NCBI GenBank assembly: GCA_000727475.1
Contig: KL647315.1
Span: forward strand, 359,099 to 423,098
Reading direction: 5' to 3'
Length of the DNA stretch: 64,000 nucleotides
Source: Sarcocystis neurona
Lineage: Eukaryota > Apicomplexa > Conoidasida > Eucoccidiorida > Sarcocystidae
In this document: positions 11,582-23,389 of the stretch, in pieces
Layout of the letters: the number at the start of each line of letters is the position of its first letter
How positions within the stretch are numbered: the stretch's first letter is position 1
Translations under genes and position numbers: made by a program
Notes under the pieces: generated by a model
What the model was told of the DNA's origin: nothing
What the model saw: the letters and a program-made list of their open reading frames with translations, nothing else
The model's database searches: none

Positions 11582-12262
11582 GACGTGACAGCTGCTATTA
11601 GTAGAGGACAGAGACATCTGTAGTGTCTGTACACCACGTGAGTGACGTCGTAGAACCTGAGCGACTTTGAGATGTAACACACACGTTGCGTTGTGGATCT
11701 CGCTCTCCAGCCGATACACGCACGTGGCAGCGCAGCCGCAAGCCGGACGCAAGGTTGCATGCAGAGAGACGGCGTGCCTGAGTGAAGAGGTAGGATCTGA
11801 GTGGACGTTGGCGTGTCTCTGTGCGGACGTCTACGTCTGCTTTGGGTCATCTTCTACATCGTCGAGCTCATTCAAATTCTCCTCTTCAACTGCAACTTGG
11901 GGCACCGTATGCTTGTAGTGCTTGCTTGCGTGTACATGTCTCGCCGGGCTGAACAACGGCTCGCGGACACCACCACATCTGCTGAAGGTTTCGGGGCTCG
12001 GCTTGAAATTGCCAGTTATTTGAATCAAAGATTTATTCAGTATATCTTCGACCGCCCAGCTGCAAGTAATTCCTTCTCTCCACGCTGCGAGGAAACGGGT
12101 TCCCTTTTTTTGTCTAGAGGCTTTCTTCCTGTTTGCTGTGTGCCACCGGCAGTTGCCGGCTCCTGATCTTATACGTTTTACTTGCATTTGTTGCTGCCCA
12201 CCCTACGTACTTCTTCCTGCTGCTGCCGCAGCTCCAGGAGAAGAAGGAGCGCGAGTTGCCGA

Positions 12263-14365
12263 ATGAAGACTGCCTCGGGCGGCGCGGAGGGGCCGCTGCA
12301 GCCCCGGCGCGGCGGAGAGGAACGCACCAGGCGGGAGGAGTTTGTCGGTCCACCCCCAGTACCGCAGCCTGTTGCTCTGTCCTGTGCGGCAGAGCAAGGA
12401 GGCAGCCCCGCACAGGCCGCTGTGCAACTGTTGACACCGCAGCTAGCGCCTGCAGTTCCGCCTCTGACGGCGCCAAACTCTCCTCTGCTGCAAGCTGCAG
12501 GACCGGCGCCTGTTACGACATTGGTAGCCCCTGGCGTCAGCGTGCAGACCTATCCATCCGTTGCATATAACGTTCCTGTGGCGCAAGTTCAGGCTCCGCC
12601 TGGAAGCATTGTTCTTACAGGCGACACGGGGGTTACGACCCCCGCTGGAGCCCCAGGTGCTGTCGTTGCTGCACCTGCCACTGACCCACCAGAAGGGCCA
12701 CTGCTGGCGGCGTCTCCGGCCGCCTACTGTGCACCTGGGGCGCTGACACAAAACCCATGTATTCTTGCTTCCTCGGATGCTTCCGGAGGAGTTGCGGCCG
12801 CTGCGGCTCCGCACACCTTCCCTCTTGATGCCGCCCTGCTAACTGGTGGGACAGCAGCTGGTGGCGGCGCTGCTGCTGCTGCGCCTGTTGCCTCGCTCTC
12901 CGCTGCGGCCTTTTCTCCCGCTGCTGCTCTGCCTACGGGTTCCCCGTTGGTAGCCGCGTTCCCACCTTTTGCTGCTTCTGTGGATGCTTCTTCACCTGCT
13001 GGCGGCGCGCCTGGAGCTCCGTTTGCTGCTGTGTGTACTGCGACTTCCCCTGTGGCTGTTCCTGGGCAGTTTGCAGTCGCGTCCGCGGGTCCTGCACAGG
13101 CGCCTCTTGCCGTCTCCTTAACACCGTCTCCGTCGCCAGTGCTGAGTGCTGGAGACACTGCGAACGCGAGTCTTGTCCAAGGAACACCAAGCGAGCTACA
13201 AAGGGTTCCTTCCGCCCACGGCGGCGTCTCAGCAGCTGGTAACAAAGAAGCAGAACTAGCAGCAGGTTGTAGTGGTGAAGCTAGTTGCGTTCAAACAACA
13301 GGTGCTACAGCAGGAGTGGCTGCTGGTTTCCCATCGCCACCAGTGACTGCAACCCTACAACCATCGCCTGCCCAGCCTGTAGAAGAAGCGGCGCCGAGAA
13401 CTGCAGTCCCAGGGTCTGGGGAATTGGGCGTGGTGACGCCTGCTGCTGGCGTGGTAACGGCGACACCTGGTGGTCCGCATTTTGCCATACCTGTTCCGCA
13501 GATGCCGGCAACAGGTTCCGGTATTTCCCTGCCCGCAGCACCTGCTGTGTCCGTCGTAGGTGGGAGCGAGGCAGCAGGAGGTACTTACCTACAGACGCAG
13601 CCGGGAGGCACGCCTGCAGCTGGGCTCAGCGGCGGAGGCCGGTGGCTCGTAGGGCAGGCGCAGCAACTCCTGGTGCCGCAAGCAAGTATGCTGGGTCCAG
13701 CAGGGCAGGTGGCAACCACGGGCCTTGAATTACTTCAGACACCGGTGGCGACACCAACAGCAGCCGCAGACGCGAGCGGTGGGGGGCCGCCGGCTGCGGC
13801 TTGCCGAAGTTCGCCTCAATTGTCGAGCGGAGGACCTCTAGCGGGGATTTTCACAGCCCCTGCGCAATCGCCGATGGCGGTCCCCTACGATCAAGAAATT
13901 AGACATTTTGTACAGTTTTCTGATGGGTCCGCAGGTCTACAGGGAGGGGGACCACCAGGGAGTGATGCAGCCTCGCCGCTCGTCCCACCACACGCTCCCG
14001 TCTACGCGCGGGAAGAGGATCGGCCACCAGGAGCCATGCGCGGTAGGGCTGTCACTCATAGCATGCCGCTCTACGCTTGCGTGAAAGGGAGAAAAGGGGG
14101 GATACGACGAACTCAGATAGAAAAAGAACGCTACGAAATATTCAACGACAAAAACACCCACGTTCAGAGAATGCTTGGAAATACAGCTGTGCCTGTTATG
14201 AAAAAGAAGAAGGTCCCCCTTGGCTTCTCATGTAGATCTGCAGCTATACCGAAACGCAGACGTGCCCGTTCAAACACAGTGCCCGCGCTGTGCGCGGTGA
14301 AGCAAGCTTGGCAGAGGACGACGGAGCCTGTGCCGACTTCTGTCCCTCGCGCCACCTGTTGTTAG
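12263..14365 (+). CDS. Uncharacterised Ala/Pro/Gly/Val-rich protein with basic C-terminus (700 aa)
   Basis: The frame runs from ATG 12263 (context GCCGAATGAAG) to TAG at 14365. It is also open upstream to 12182 but without a better ATG. Roughly the first 600 residues are low-complexity Ala, Pro, Gly, Val and Thr with few charges and no long single-residue runs, suggesting a long disordered region. The last 90 or so residues change abruptly and become basic and ordered (KGRKGGIRRTQIEKERYEI). They include VMKKKKVPLG and IPKRRRARSN, which resemble nuclear localisation signals. No AP2, zinc finger or kinase motif was found. A nuclear regulatory or RNA-related scaffold is a guess from composition only. 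Coding status is well supported by the 2.1-kb open frame with no strong rival frame. Confidence 0.65.
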   Translation: MKTASGGAEGPLQPRRGGEERTRREEFVGPPPVPQPVALSCAAEQGGSPAQAAVQLLTPQLAPAVPPLTAPNSPLLQAAGPAPVTTLVAPGVSVQTYPSVAYNVPVAQVQAPPGSIVLTGDTGVTTPAGAPGAVVAAPATDPPEGPLLAASPAAYCAPGALTQNPCILASSDASGGVAAAAAPHTFPLDAALLTGGTAAGGGAAAAAPVASLSAAAFSPAAALPTGSPLVAAFPPFAASVDASSPAGGAPGAPFAAVCTATSPVAVPGQFAVASAGPAQAPLAVSLTPSPSPVLSAGDTANASLVQGTPSELQRVPSAHGGVSAAGNKEAELAAGCSGEASCVQTTGATAGVAAGFPSPPVTATLQPSPAQPVEEAAPRTAVPGSGELGVVTPAAGVVTATPGGPHFAIPVPQMPATGSGISLPAAPAVSVVGGSEAAGGTYLQTQPGGTPAAGLSGGGRWLVGQAQQLLVPQASMLGPAGQVATTGLELLQTPVATPTAAADASGGGPPAAACRSSPQLSSGGPLAGIFTAPAQSPMAVPYDQEIRHFVQFSDGSAGLQGGGPPGSDAASPLVPPHAPVYAREEDRPPGAMRGRAVTHSMPLYACVKGRKGGIRRTQIEKERYEIFNDKNTHVQRMLGNTAVPVMKKKKVPLGFSCRSAAIPKRRRARSNTVPALCAVKQAWQRTTEPVPTSVPRATCC

Positions 14366-16368
14366 GGGCGAACACCTGCGTTTTGCCGGTCCACGTTGCG
14401 GGCTGCCCCTTAACCATGCACACAACGTGCGTGTCTCTACCAGGAGAAACATCCGCGTAGCCAACCGGCATGCTCCGCGAGCCGTCACCGCGGTGCACAA
14501 CTCTGTGCCTCCTTGTGTCTGTGTGTCTATTTGGATGTGTCTGTGTATATATCTATGTACGTTGGTATACACATACGTATATATCTATACTCATATGTGT
14601 GTATTGATAGATGAGGTGTACAGGTAGTTGAATGGGTAGATAAAGAAATATGTGGTGCCCCTGGTGCGTATTACGTGCGGTATTCTGTTGTACGTGTAGT
14701 AGTTAAGCACTCCTGTGGTTCGCCGTCGCACTCCGTAAAGACCCTGCTCGTGACTAGTACTGCTCGTGTCCTGGAGGAGCCTACACGGACGCACAGCTGC
14801 ACGTGTATGTATCTGTGTTTAACACACATGCCTACGTACACGCGCAAACACTCGAAACACAGCAAGGCTAGTCCATATACGTATATGTCTGTATGCCTGC
14901 ATACATGTATATATGTATATATACCTACGTACCTATTAGTAGGTTACTCCAGCACCTTCGGTGATAGTGGAGACTGCAGACACATCAGCGCCTCGGGCAG
15001 CCATGGTAGCTTCATGCGCACAAACGTGTGTGGCGAATGACTTGTCACCTTCGCGCTGAAGTTTTGTGCGTTTTTGTGTTGCAGATAAAACTCACCCCGT
15101 CCTAGAGATCGGCGTGCTAAAACGTCCCTACGAGTCTCAGTTTTGAAGCTGCCAATACAGTTCCCCCGCCCACGATGATCGTAACATTTGAGCGCCCTAC
15201 GCTGAGTTTTCACTTTCACAATGATACAGCCCTTTCCTGAGGTTAGCAGAAGACTTACCAGACAAAAGACTGGATAACGATAAGCTGGGGAAAGCATTGT
15301 TTGGTCTTGAATCATACAGGTGCGTTTGACAGTTATTATTGCAACAGGGGATACGTGTATCCACATACGAGAACACTAGTGTAACTATTGTGGCTAAATT
15401 TATTTCTCGTGTACCAGGCGGCAAGCTGCCTCCACTGCAGCACGGGGCAGCTTGTGGGCGGTTCCTGAAGTTCAGCAGGCGTGGTCTGGCTCCAGTTTCC
15501 TGAGTGTTCAGATGGATCCATATAATCGTATGCCTGTGAATTTCTTGTTGTACACATGTACGCACATGTGTGCCTGTAAGCTACCTCCGACTGCCTGCGG
15601 GACACGAGGCAGCTCACAAGCTGGGAGGCAATACTTACGGTCGAGCCCGCCTCCTGAAGACACCAAGTCTTTTTCAAACCGTGAGAAGTCATTCCCGTCT
15701 TCTCATCTCTATTCTCTCAGTGAAAGGGCCAGACCCTCCTCCCGCGGATTTCACATGCGTGTGAAGCACCCAGTGTCCCTTGCACACACGCACGCAGACG
15801 TGTACAGCGATGTGCCCAGCTGTGTGTTACCTAGTAATTTTCATGTTCGTAGATACGTGTAGTTGCAGGTTTGCCCAATAGTAGATGTTGCACCGTGAAA
15901 AGCGATGGTGGCAAAGGGGAGACAGCGGCGGAGCTGAGCTTGGAACAGGTCTTTGACTCTCGCTGACGACACTGAACAGGAGCTACAACGAGTGCAAGCG
16001 GCGTGCTGCCGGCTCACAAGGGTATTAGAGGCCCGAACCTGCTGTCCCGGAGCGTGTCTGCTTCCCGTTATACACGAAAGACGCTACAGTTGTTTTGCTC
16101 TTCCCACACGCGACAACGCGGCACGTCGGCTATACGGAGTATCTTCAGCCTATTCAGAATCTAACAACAGCAATTACGTTAGTCTTGGGGCGAGAATGAC
16201 CCTCGCATTGCAGCAGATCGTCCACCCGGTATTATTAATAGCAGGACGTGATACTAGTTCAAAAGCACTAGTAGCACGTGTGTGCCTTTTTGCTGCTGCT
16301 GCTCCTGCTATTGCTGTTACTGCGAGCTTTTCCCCTCACCGCACTACGACTGGTAACTGGTTACTAAA

Positions 16369-16422
16369 TGCTACTCTTCCTACATTTTTTTTGGAAGAGT
16401 TGCTACTCTTCCTACATTTTTA
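16369..16422. repeat. Short tandem duplication
   Basis: The 21-base string TGCTACTCTTCCTACATTTT(T) occurs twice with about 11 bases between the copies. It is too short for a terminal repeat of an element and is probably a local slippage product. Confidence 0.75.
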
Positions 16423-19400
16423 TGGGACACTGCGGCACCGTCTTCCTGTTTTGCTCGCTCCTTATTTCACTAATCGCACGTAGAACCACTGGCACTAATG
16501 CGGCGGCTCTACTCCTCGTAGGGTCGCATATGCGCTACACCTTGACGCGTAATAAGTCTCGTGTTTGCTGGTAGAAATGCTCCCTCACACTGTGGCTGCA
16601 TGTGGCAACATGACACACCTAACACTGCTACACGCAAGAAGTGCATCCTCCGATCTTATATTGTTTCAGCACATTTGCAGTCCTGAATCGTCTCGCTCGA
16701 AAATAGTATCTTTACGAGCAACAACTTCAGGTACTGTTAATCCACACTCCACAAACCCGCCCACGTCTTACGTATTTATCCGCTGTACGTTTTTTCATAC
16801 CTCACGTATAACTCTGCTCGATGCAGGGGGCGCTGGCTACTGATGTGCGTGGCAGGGTGACACTTGTCAGCGGTCGCCTCACGGCGTAGTGGTGCGTCAA
16901 CTTGTAGAATGGCAAAGTGCGCGGGCGTGTTCGACTGCGGACTGGATTGCAGTTTGCATTCCAAAAGCGTCAGATGTGTACATATTGAACAGGAAATTTC
17001 CACAAATTGCTACGCAGATGGACGCGCGACGCATGTACCGTAGATCTTCCATTCCTCACATATTGCATCACGCACAGGAGTAGAGTGTTCTGGTGTATAC
17101 CACGTAGTAACTGCAACATGAGTTCTGTTTCGTCACTTGAAAGGTTAAGCGGAAAAAGACACCACACTGACACTTTTCAGACACTATTTTTTTCGGAAAC
17201 TACCAAGTTTGGCACAGGACACGTCGCCTGTAGAAGTCCGAAAAGCAACCTGTATGGTTTTTTACGTCGCTCTCGTGTAAGAGGACAAAGTTGTTTGCTT
17301 TGTGCAGTGTTGAGCGGACGAAAATTCGGACGTAGCTGTAGCCGGGTGTATGCGCAGTCGGATACTCCTTCGTCAGCTGATTTCTCCACGGCGGTCGAAG
17401 GCTACCAGCACGCGTAGAATTAACGGTGCCACTCTCTCCAATAAAAGAGCAACGGCTCCAGCCGAACGACACTCTCGCAATAGTCCCGGCTGTCCAGAAT
17501 CTTCATGTACGAAACGTAACGTGTGTAACAAAGAAGCAAACACGCGGAGACAAGGACATCAAGCAACAGCCGCACCAGTAGTAGTACAGCTCATGCATGA
17601 CAGTCTGCGTCCAAAGGTGAATTGGTGCGCTTAAGCTAAACATCTGACAAAGACGAAAACCCTCTAATTTCAAAGTATACACTGGAAAGGGAATCGTTAC
17701 CGTTCTGTGAAACATTGAGACTCGCTTTTGAGCGTGCCGTAGACTGCAGTCGAACACGCTGAACAGGATAACGACGGCGGAACCCACGAAAATCCACGTT
17801 TACCTGTTGTTTGGAACCTGAGAAGAACGTGGGTACTTCCGCTTCTTGAGTAAATACGGACGTGGAACAGCGGATGTTCGGTTAAAGTCGGGTGCGTCAC
17901 CACGTGATTATCTCCGACAAAGAAGACATTGATTGGGTGCGTCCCCACCTAGTCAGGTTTTGACGTTTTCTGTTACAGGGTGCAAATCACTACGGCAAAA
18001 AGTACCGCTGAATTAAAAGTTTGCATCTTATAAAACCTCTTTCTACGATGCAGACCACTTCTCCTTAAGAGATGGTGTGACGCTACAAAACAAAGTACTG
18101 CGCCATCTTATAAGTGTTACAAGCTGCAGTTATGCCGGACAACAGCGAGACTCGTCAAACAAACGAAAGTTAAGTCGCAGGCGACGGGGGATTACTCGTA
18201 GCCTGGTTCATCCTGATGAATCTCAATTAAAGCGTTATACCAATGATTAAAGCCTGGTGTAGCTTTACGCAGAAGGTTCGTTAACTCATTTCGCGCTCCC
18301 GGTCTGTTTCGACGGTTCTGGTGGTGAATACTTTCCTCTCGAAAGAAAGACATTTAGCGGTTGCCGTCTGACACGAAGAGAACATTCAACCCTGTAAAGT
18401 ACGGTGATCCCGCACATTTGAGACCTAAACGAATGGAAATTGAAATTTCAGCCACAGCAACGACTTTTCTTCTCTCAATTTAACACACGCGAAGCACATC
18501 AGCACCGCCAGCATTTGCTGGAAAAGTTATCACAGCTGGCGGACGTCTACAGAAAAGATCGTCCAGCAAAATGCGCTAGCTTCACTCGTAGTCAGTCGTT
18601 CAGATCTACAAGGTGCTGAATATCATCACTACGCCGTCCGAGCGCCACAACGTAAACAATCTGACGTGCACGATTACACGGAAGACTAAGATGAATTGCT
18701 TCGAGGAACTACAGTGCAGCACGACCAGACGGGACTCAGGCATGATTACAAAATGCGTAAACGTGCGCGAGACTATAGATACGAACGGCTGTACGGTGCA
18801 GCTTCATCTCTTACAACAGGCAGGTGTTTCTGGCGGCAAGTTTATACACTAGCTTGAATGCACAACGTAACTACCCAAAAATAGTGCCGAGCTAACCGGC
18901 TAGCGTTCAATAACTTAATCATCTCGCAGTACTACTTTTTCATCAAAGGAGACTAATCGCCGATCAGTAGTCTGTCCGCCCGCTGACAGAGACTGTATTT
19001 CAAGAACATCTGTTCGCAATCTACACAAACCTGTTCCACTAATACCGAATCCTCTCTTGCAACCCGGAAGTTGCCTGCTGCCAACTCCTCTCCAGTTATC
19101 CGGAATAGGCGTACGTCCAAAATTTCTAGGCCTCTAAGGGATACTGCTGAACACAGCGCATGTCTTCTGCAGCTCTGCAAGTACAGTGTGCGTACGACGC
19201 ATAGGACGCTACTAACAAGATGTTTTCCTCCACTGTCCGAACACGTCAAGAAAATGTCCCACTGTTATGCCGGGCTATCAGAAGCTGCGAGAGTTTTCTA
19301 TTTAGGGAGCCCGCTTCTGCCCCACGTAACGTGGAAGTACGTTGCGTGCAAATGCGTGTCGAAGGAGCTTTCTACAAGGGCACAAAACGTTCAAGGCACA

Positions 19401-20243
19401 GATGTGAATATTTATTCTATCGTTTGCAGCCAGCCCTCCGAACGTCACGTGTCGATGCTGCAGCCAGGTAAGTTCTCTGCCTCAGGGGTGCGAGAATTAA
19501 CTGCCTGGGTATGGCGTCGATTACGGCCGACTTACTTCGTTGCGGTACAGGCAACGAAATGACACTTACACATCATCGGCCGCACCACCTGCTGGGGTAA
19601 GCACGTATGCGTCGGTACAAAGGGGAAACAGTTGGGCGTCTCTGCGACAAATCTTGAGTATGTGTCCTTACTGCTACAAGCCGCTAAAGGCAGAAATGGC
19701 CTCTGCGTACAGAGTTGAACGCTGATGCGTCGGTACATCAGAGTGGGTAGCGGCCTTCTTTTACCCAGGGTACACACACTCCGATTCATAGACGGACATA
19801 TCCGTACGGATATACGCAGATAGATACACATTTATATAGTGAAAATCAGTACGTTTTGCAGACCGGTCGAGTAAGCATGGATGTATACGTGAATGCTCTC
19901 GTTCTCACTGTGAGTTGTGCTCCTATGTATACGGATGGATCCACTTGTAAATCAGGTGGAGATGTGGAAGCGGAGATTGCTTGTCCTCTCTCGACTTGTG
20001 CACTTTTGAGAGGAAGAGCTTCCTCGTATGTCCGTTGACGTGCGCTGTATTGTACTTCGCAGCTGCGACTCGTTCACTGGAGAAGCCCTACTGCATTTCT
20101 GAAGTAGGAGTATTACGTGCACATGCAGATATACAATGTATCTATCTGCCCACCCGCCCGCACACGCATTTATATGTATGTACATATATTGGGGAATGTT
20201 TATACATGCATACCTGTATGTATGTCTGACTCGTATCTCAAAG

Positions 20244-20510
20244 TAATCGTCAACTGTAGATTACATGTGAAAGGACAATTCAAACCGCGAGACTCGGGCG
20301 TGTGCGCGTAACCTTCCTATGTATACGTTCGTACAGATATAAAGGCAAGTACATATATATATATATATTTATGTGCATATTTGTATATGTGTATAACGCG
20401 TAGCTAAAAGAAATCTTCAACTACCCAGATTACATATGAAACGATAGTTCAAACCGCAAGACTCGGCCGTGTGCGCGTAACCGTCCTATGTATACATGCA
20501 TACAATTATG
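20244..20510. repeat. Direct repeat, two copies of about 95 bp
   Basis: Copies at about 20244-20338 and 20410-20510 share blocks such as TTCAAACCGCRAGACTCGG and GTGTGCGCGTAACC(T/G)TCCTATGTATAC. They are separated by a TATATATA tract. The copies differ at scattered positions. No open frame spans them. Both copies begin with AATCNTCAACT. Confidence 0.8.
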
Positions 20511-21167
20511 AATGTATACCGACGTAGACAGTATGTCAGTTGAAGGGCGTGTATCATCTCCTCCTATTTCTAATGTACATGTATACTCGTGTATGTGTGA
20601 ACAGTTATGGGGATTTTCAGACGTTTGAGTGTATCAGGATCTCACTTTACGAACTCAACTCCGCCGCGCCGTGTGCATTAAGAGTATTACGCATGCACGT
20701 CGATGGCAGTGACGACGTCGTTCCTCATCAACGTGACTTCTTCTTTAATTTGTCCAGTAGGCGACCGTCGCGTCATGCTTTCTTTTTCTTTAGTCGGGGT
20801 GAACTGTCTTTTGGAGACGTGCGGCTTCCGTTTTTGTCCTTCGTTGTCTCTTCCGCGTTTAGCTTTCCTTCTTACGACCTGTTCTGGCCGTGCGCGCATG
20901 CAAAGCCGCGTCCCCTGTATGTTTCACAGGACCCTTCGAACACCTAAGACAGCCCGCTTACGTATACAAACTGCAAAGACTTCTTTGGAATCGTTTTTTG
21001 CCTTTCTGCTGCGTATCCGTGTACGCCTGTCTATATACACGTACATATTTTGATATATGTATGTACCCTTGTTTATAAATATTGTGCGCACGTGGTACCT
21101 GCAGAGTTGTTCTCTTTGAAGAAATCTCTATACGCCGTTCTTTCTAGACGTACTACTTTTAACGTGT

Positions 21168-21485
21168 ATGAGATCCGTCTCACAGGTGGTTGGGCAGCGC
21201 AGAAACCGACACTTCGTTTTCCTTGTGCAGCGCTGGCCCCAGCGATCCAACATTTGTTACGAGGATGTAACTGCCGTCTTTACTTCCGACATATGTTGCC
21301 TTCCACACAAGCCGGATGTGCCTCCAAGAAGAGAAATCCTTTTCCTTCACGAAGAAGAGAGCCTCTCAAAGGAAAGAGCCGCAGAAATTGCGCGGTCGTT
21401 GGCTACGACTACGACCGCCTCGTCCCGTCTTATCGAGCAGTGCACGAATTCACACTTTAGACGTGGGCCTCCGTCTTCCATATAA
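21168..21485 (+). CDS. Possible small uncharacterised gene or exon (105 aa)
   Basis: An ATG-initiated frame runs from 21168 to TAA at 21485. The translation has balanced charged and hydrophobic residues (for example YEDVTAVFTSDICCLPHKP and REILFLHEEESLSKERAAE) and none of the repeat-derived runs common in this window. Microsatellite DNA flanks it on both sides, as with other exon islands here. An internal TCTCACAG at 21179-21186 could instead be a splice acceptor, making it an internal exon. Other frames are open nearby. No family is recognised. Confidence 0.35.
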   Translation: MRSVSQVVGQRRNRHFVFLVQRWPQRSNICYEDVTAVFTSDICCLPHKPDVPPRREILFLHEEESLSKERAAEIARSLATTTTASSRLIEQCTNSHFRRGPPSSI

Positions 21486-21656
21486 ATCTCCCTGCATCTC
21501 TTCCTCTCCTTCTCTCTCCATATATATAAGTAGGTACGTGAGAGGACTGGGGAGACATGGCGGATTGTATGTGTCTGGTACACATATACAGAGACATATA
21601 AACGTACGCTGAAGAGGCACGCCGTACCGCGTGACTACCTATACATATATATATAT

Positions 21657-21686
21657 ACATAGATAGATAGATAGATAGATAGAAAT
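21657..21686. repeat. (TAGA)n microsatellite
   Basis: A perfect run of about six TAGA units following a TATATATACA tract. Between it and the sirtuin start at 23390 lie only short islands (21780-22050 and 22360-22580, the latter CAG/CTG-rich) that I cannot assign. Confidence 0.85.
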
Positions 21687-22705
21687 TTAGACATTAGCGG
21701 CATAAGAGGCGAGGACACCTTCTGTCTGCGTGCAGCACTTTCTTCTGCAGAGTAACTTCGCGTCTTCAATCGACAACTTTTCCCGTTGTCGCCCCCCAGC
21801 ATAATAACGTTTTGCTCTTCACTTTCCCTACAACGGCGAGTAACGGTGGAGAGTCTCCTTTACTTCTGTGTACTTCGTGGAGTGCGAGGGAAAATTGACA
21901 ACGTGCAAGAAAAGACGGTTGTTTGTTCTATGGCCCCGCAGCTCGACTCTTGGTGTCTCTGGCCGAGAAGAGCAGGAGGCATCCGGCGGTCTCCTGAAAC
22001 GCCCGTTTTTGCTGTCCTCCCACGAGGAGAAGAGAAAATGACAGACTAACGTCGACTTTCCCGTTTCCTTCTTCTGTTGAACACGACTAAATAGGCTGAT
22101 ACATGCCACGCTTCATGGAGGACGTGTGTGGACACGCGCGTATATACACATAAAGACGCCATACATATATATGAGGAGCTTCCTCACTCTTCCTCTCGCC
22201 CACACACATATATATACGTGCACATACACACACACACACACGTGGACTCACAGACAGTTGGTATATCTGCACGTACGTTTTTCTCTGGCTCTTTCTGTAG
22301 ACGTGTATATATATGTACACGTCTTCACGTGTGTGTATGTATAAATTTTGGCAGGGGTCTGTCAAGGTGATGAGGCAGTCTGTGCCAGGCCTGGCGCTGC
22401 CGCAGCGATGCGGCTCTGCTGCTGCTGCAGCGGTGCGGCAGTGCTCCTGCTGCGTTGGGGTGTTCTACGAGCTTCATACGTCTGACACTGGAAGGCTCTC
22501 GGGGGTTTGTCGCTGTGCCTCTCTTCAGCACCTCCGGTTCCATCTGGAAAAAAATGAGCAGTCGCGACTGCTGCGTTAAACATAACTCTACGTAAATATA
22601 TATATATATATGGATGAGTCGTATGCTTGTCTTTGCGGAGCTCGGGACAAACTTTCTTGTTCAGCACCAGCTGCTGCTCGTGGCTCGGTGCACATCGGGT
22701 TTGTA

Positions 22706-23085
22706 CTTCACATATAGACTCACATACACGTGAATACGCAATATTGATACATACATATATATATAGATATAGATGCAGGCGTATAGTCCCGTACTTACAG
22801 TATCCGTACCTATAGGACAACTCTACCTGTAGGTATGTATATATATATATATGTATATGTAGATAGACACACACAAGCGTATATATATATATATGTATGT
22901 ATGTATCCACATATACTCACATATATATGAATGCGCACCATATATATATATATATATGCATGCGTGCAGTCGCGTGTTGATAGTATCCGTAACTATGGGA
23001 GAGGTCTACGTGTATGTATGCATATATATATATATAAGTGGACACACACAAGCTCTATCCATCTATATATATATATATATGTGCT
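22706..23085. repeat. Diverged direct duplication of about 180-200 bp
   Basis: Unit one (about 22706-22900) and unit two (about 22911-23085) share, in the same order: a TAKACTCACATA start, a GTAGTCSCGT-like block, AGTATCCGTAMCTAT, a CTACSTGTAKGTATG block and GACACACACAAGC, each separated by TATATA runs. The order and spacing show a duplication, not a chance match of AT-rich DNA. Confidence 0.65.
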
Positions 23086-23389
23086 CATAAATGTATACAT
23101 AAATCTGTGTGTACAAACAGAAGGACGTGCAGCGTGACTGCAGTTCCCTCGCCAGTGGAGGAACGGGTTTGATTTTATATTCGTCGGTTGACGGGAGCAT
23201 CTCGTAGTTTTCCCTTCTTCAAATCTTCGTTCGTTTCTCATACGACCTGCCGCCCAGACTTCCGCTGCTCTCCCGCAGCGGTTGCTTCCCTCTTCTCCTC
23301 CTCCTCCGTTTCCTCCTCTTCGTCGTTCGTCGAGTATATATGTATGTGTCTGTATCTGTATCGATGAGGGAATCTTCTGTTTATTAAAA

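Larger units (their letters stand above)
14366..20950. other. Repeat-poor segment without a recognisable gene
   Basis: Apart from short TATA/TGTA tracts at 14540-14620, 14870-14930 and 20170-20400, this segment has near-even base composition, frequent stops in all frames and no triplet-repeat tracts. The longest open frame (15953-16483) starts with TTG and matches nothing I know. I looked for tRNA T-arms, spliceosomal RNA signatures, reverse transcriptase motifs and LTR-like ends and found none. Short spliced exons cannot be excluded. Confidence 0.5.

Noticed and set aside
15620..15665. GGTCGAGCC resembling a tRNA T-loop
   Set aside because: The flanking bases do not form a five-pair T-stem, and no acceptor or anticodon arm is present.
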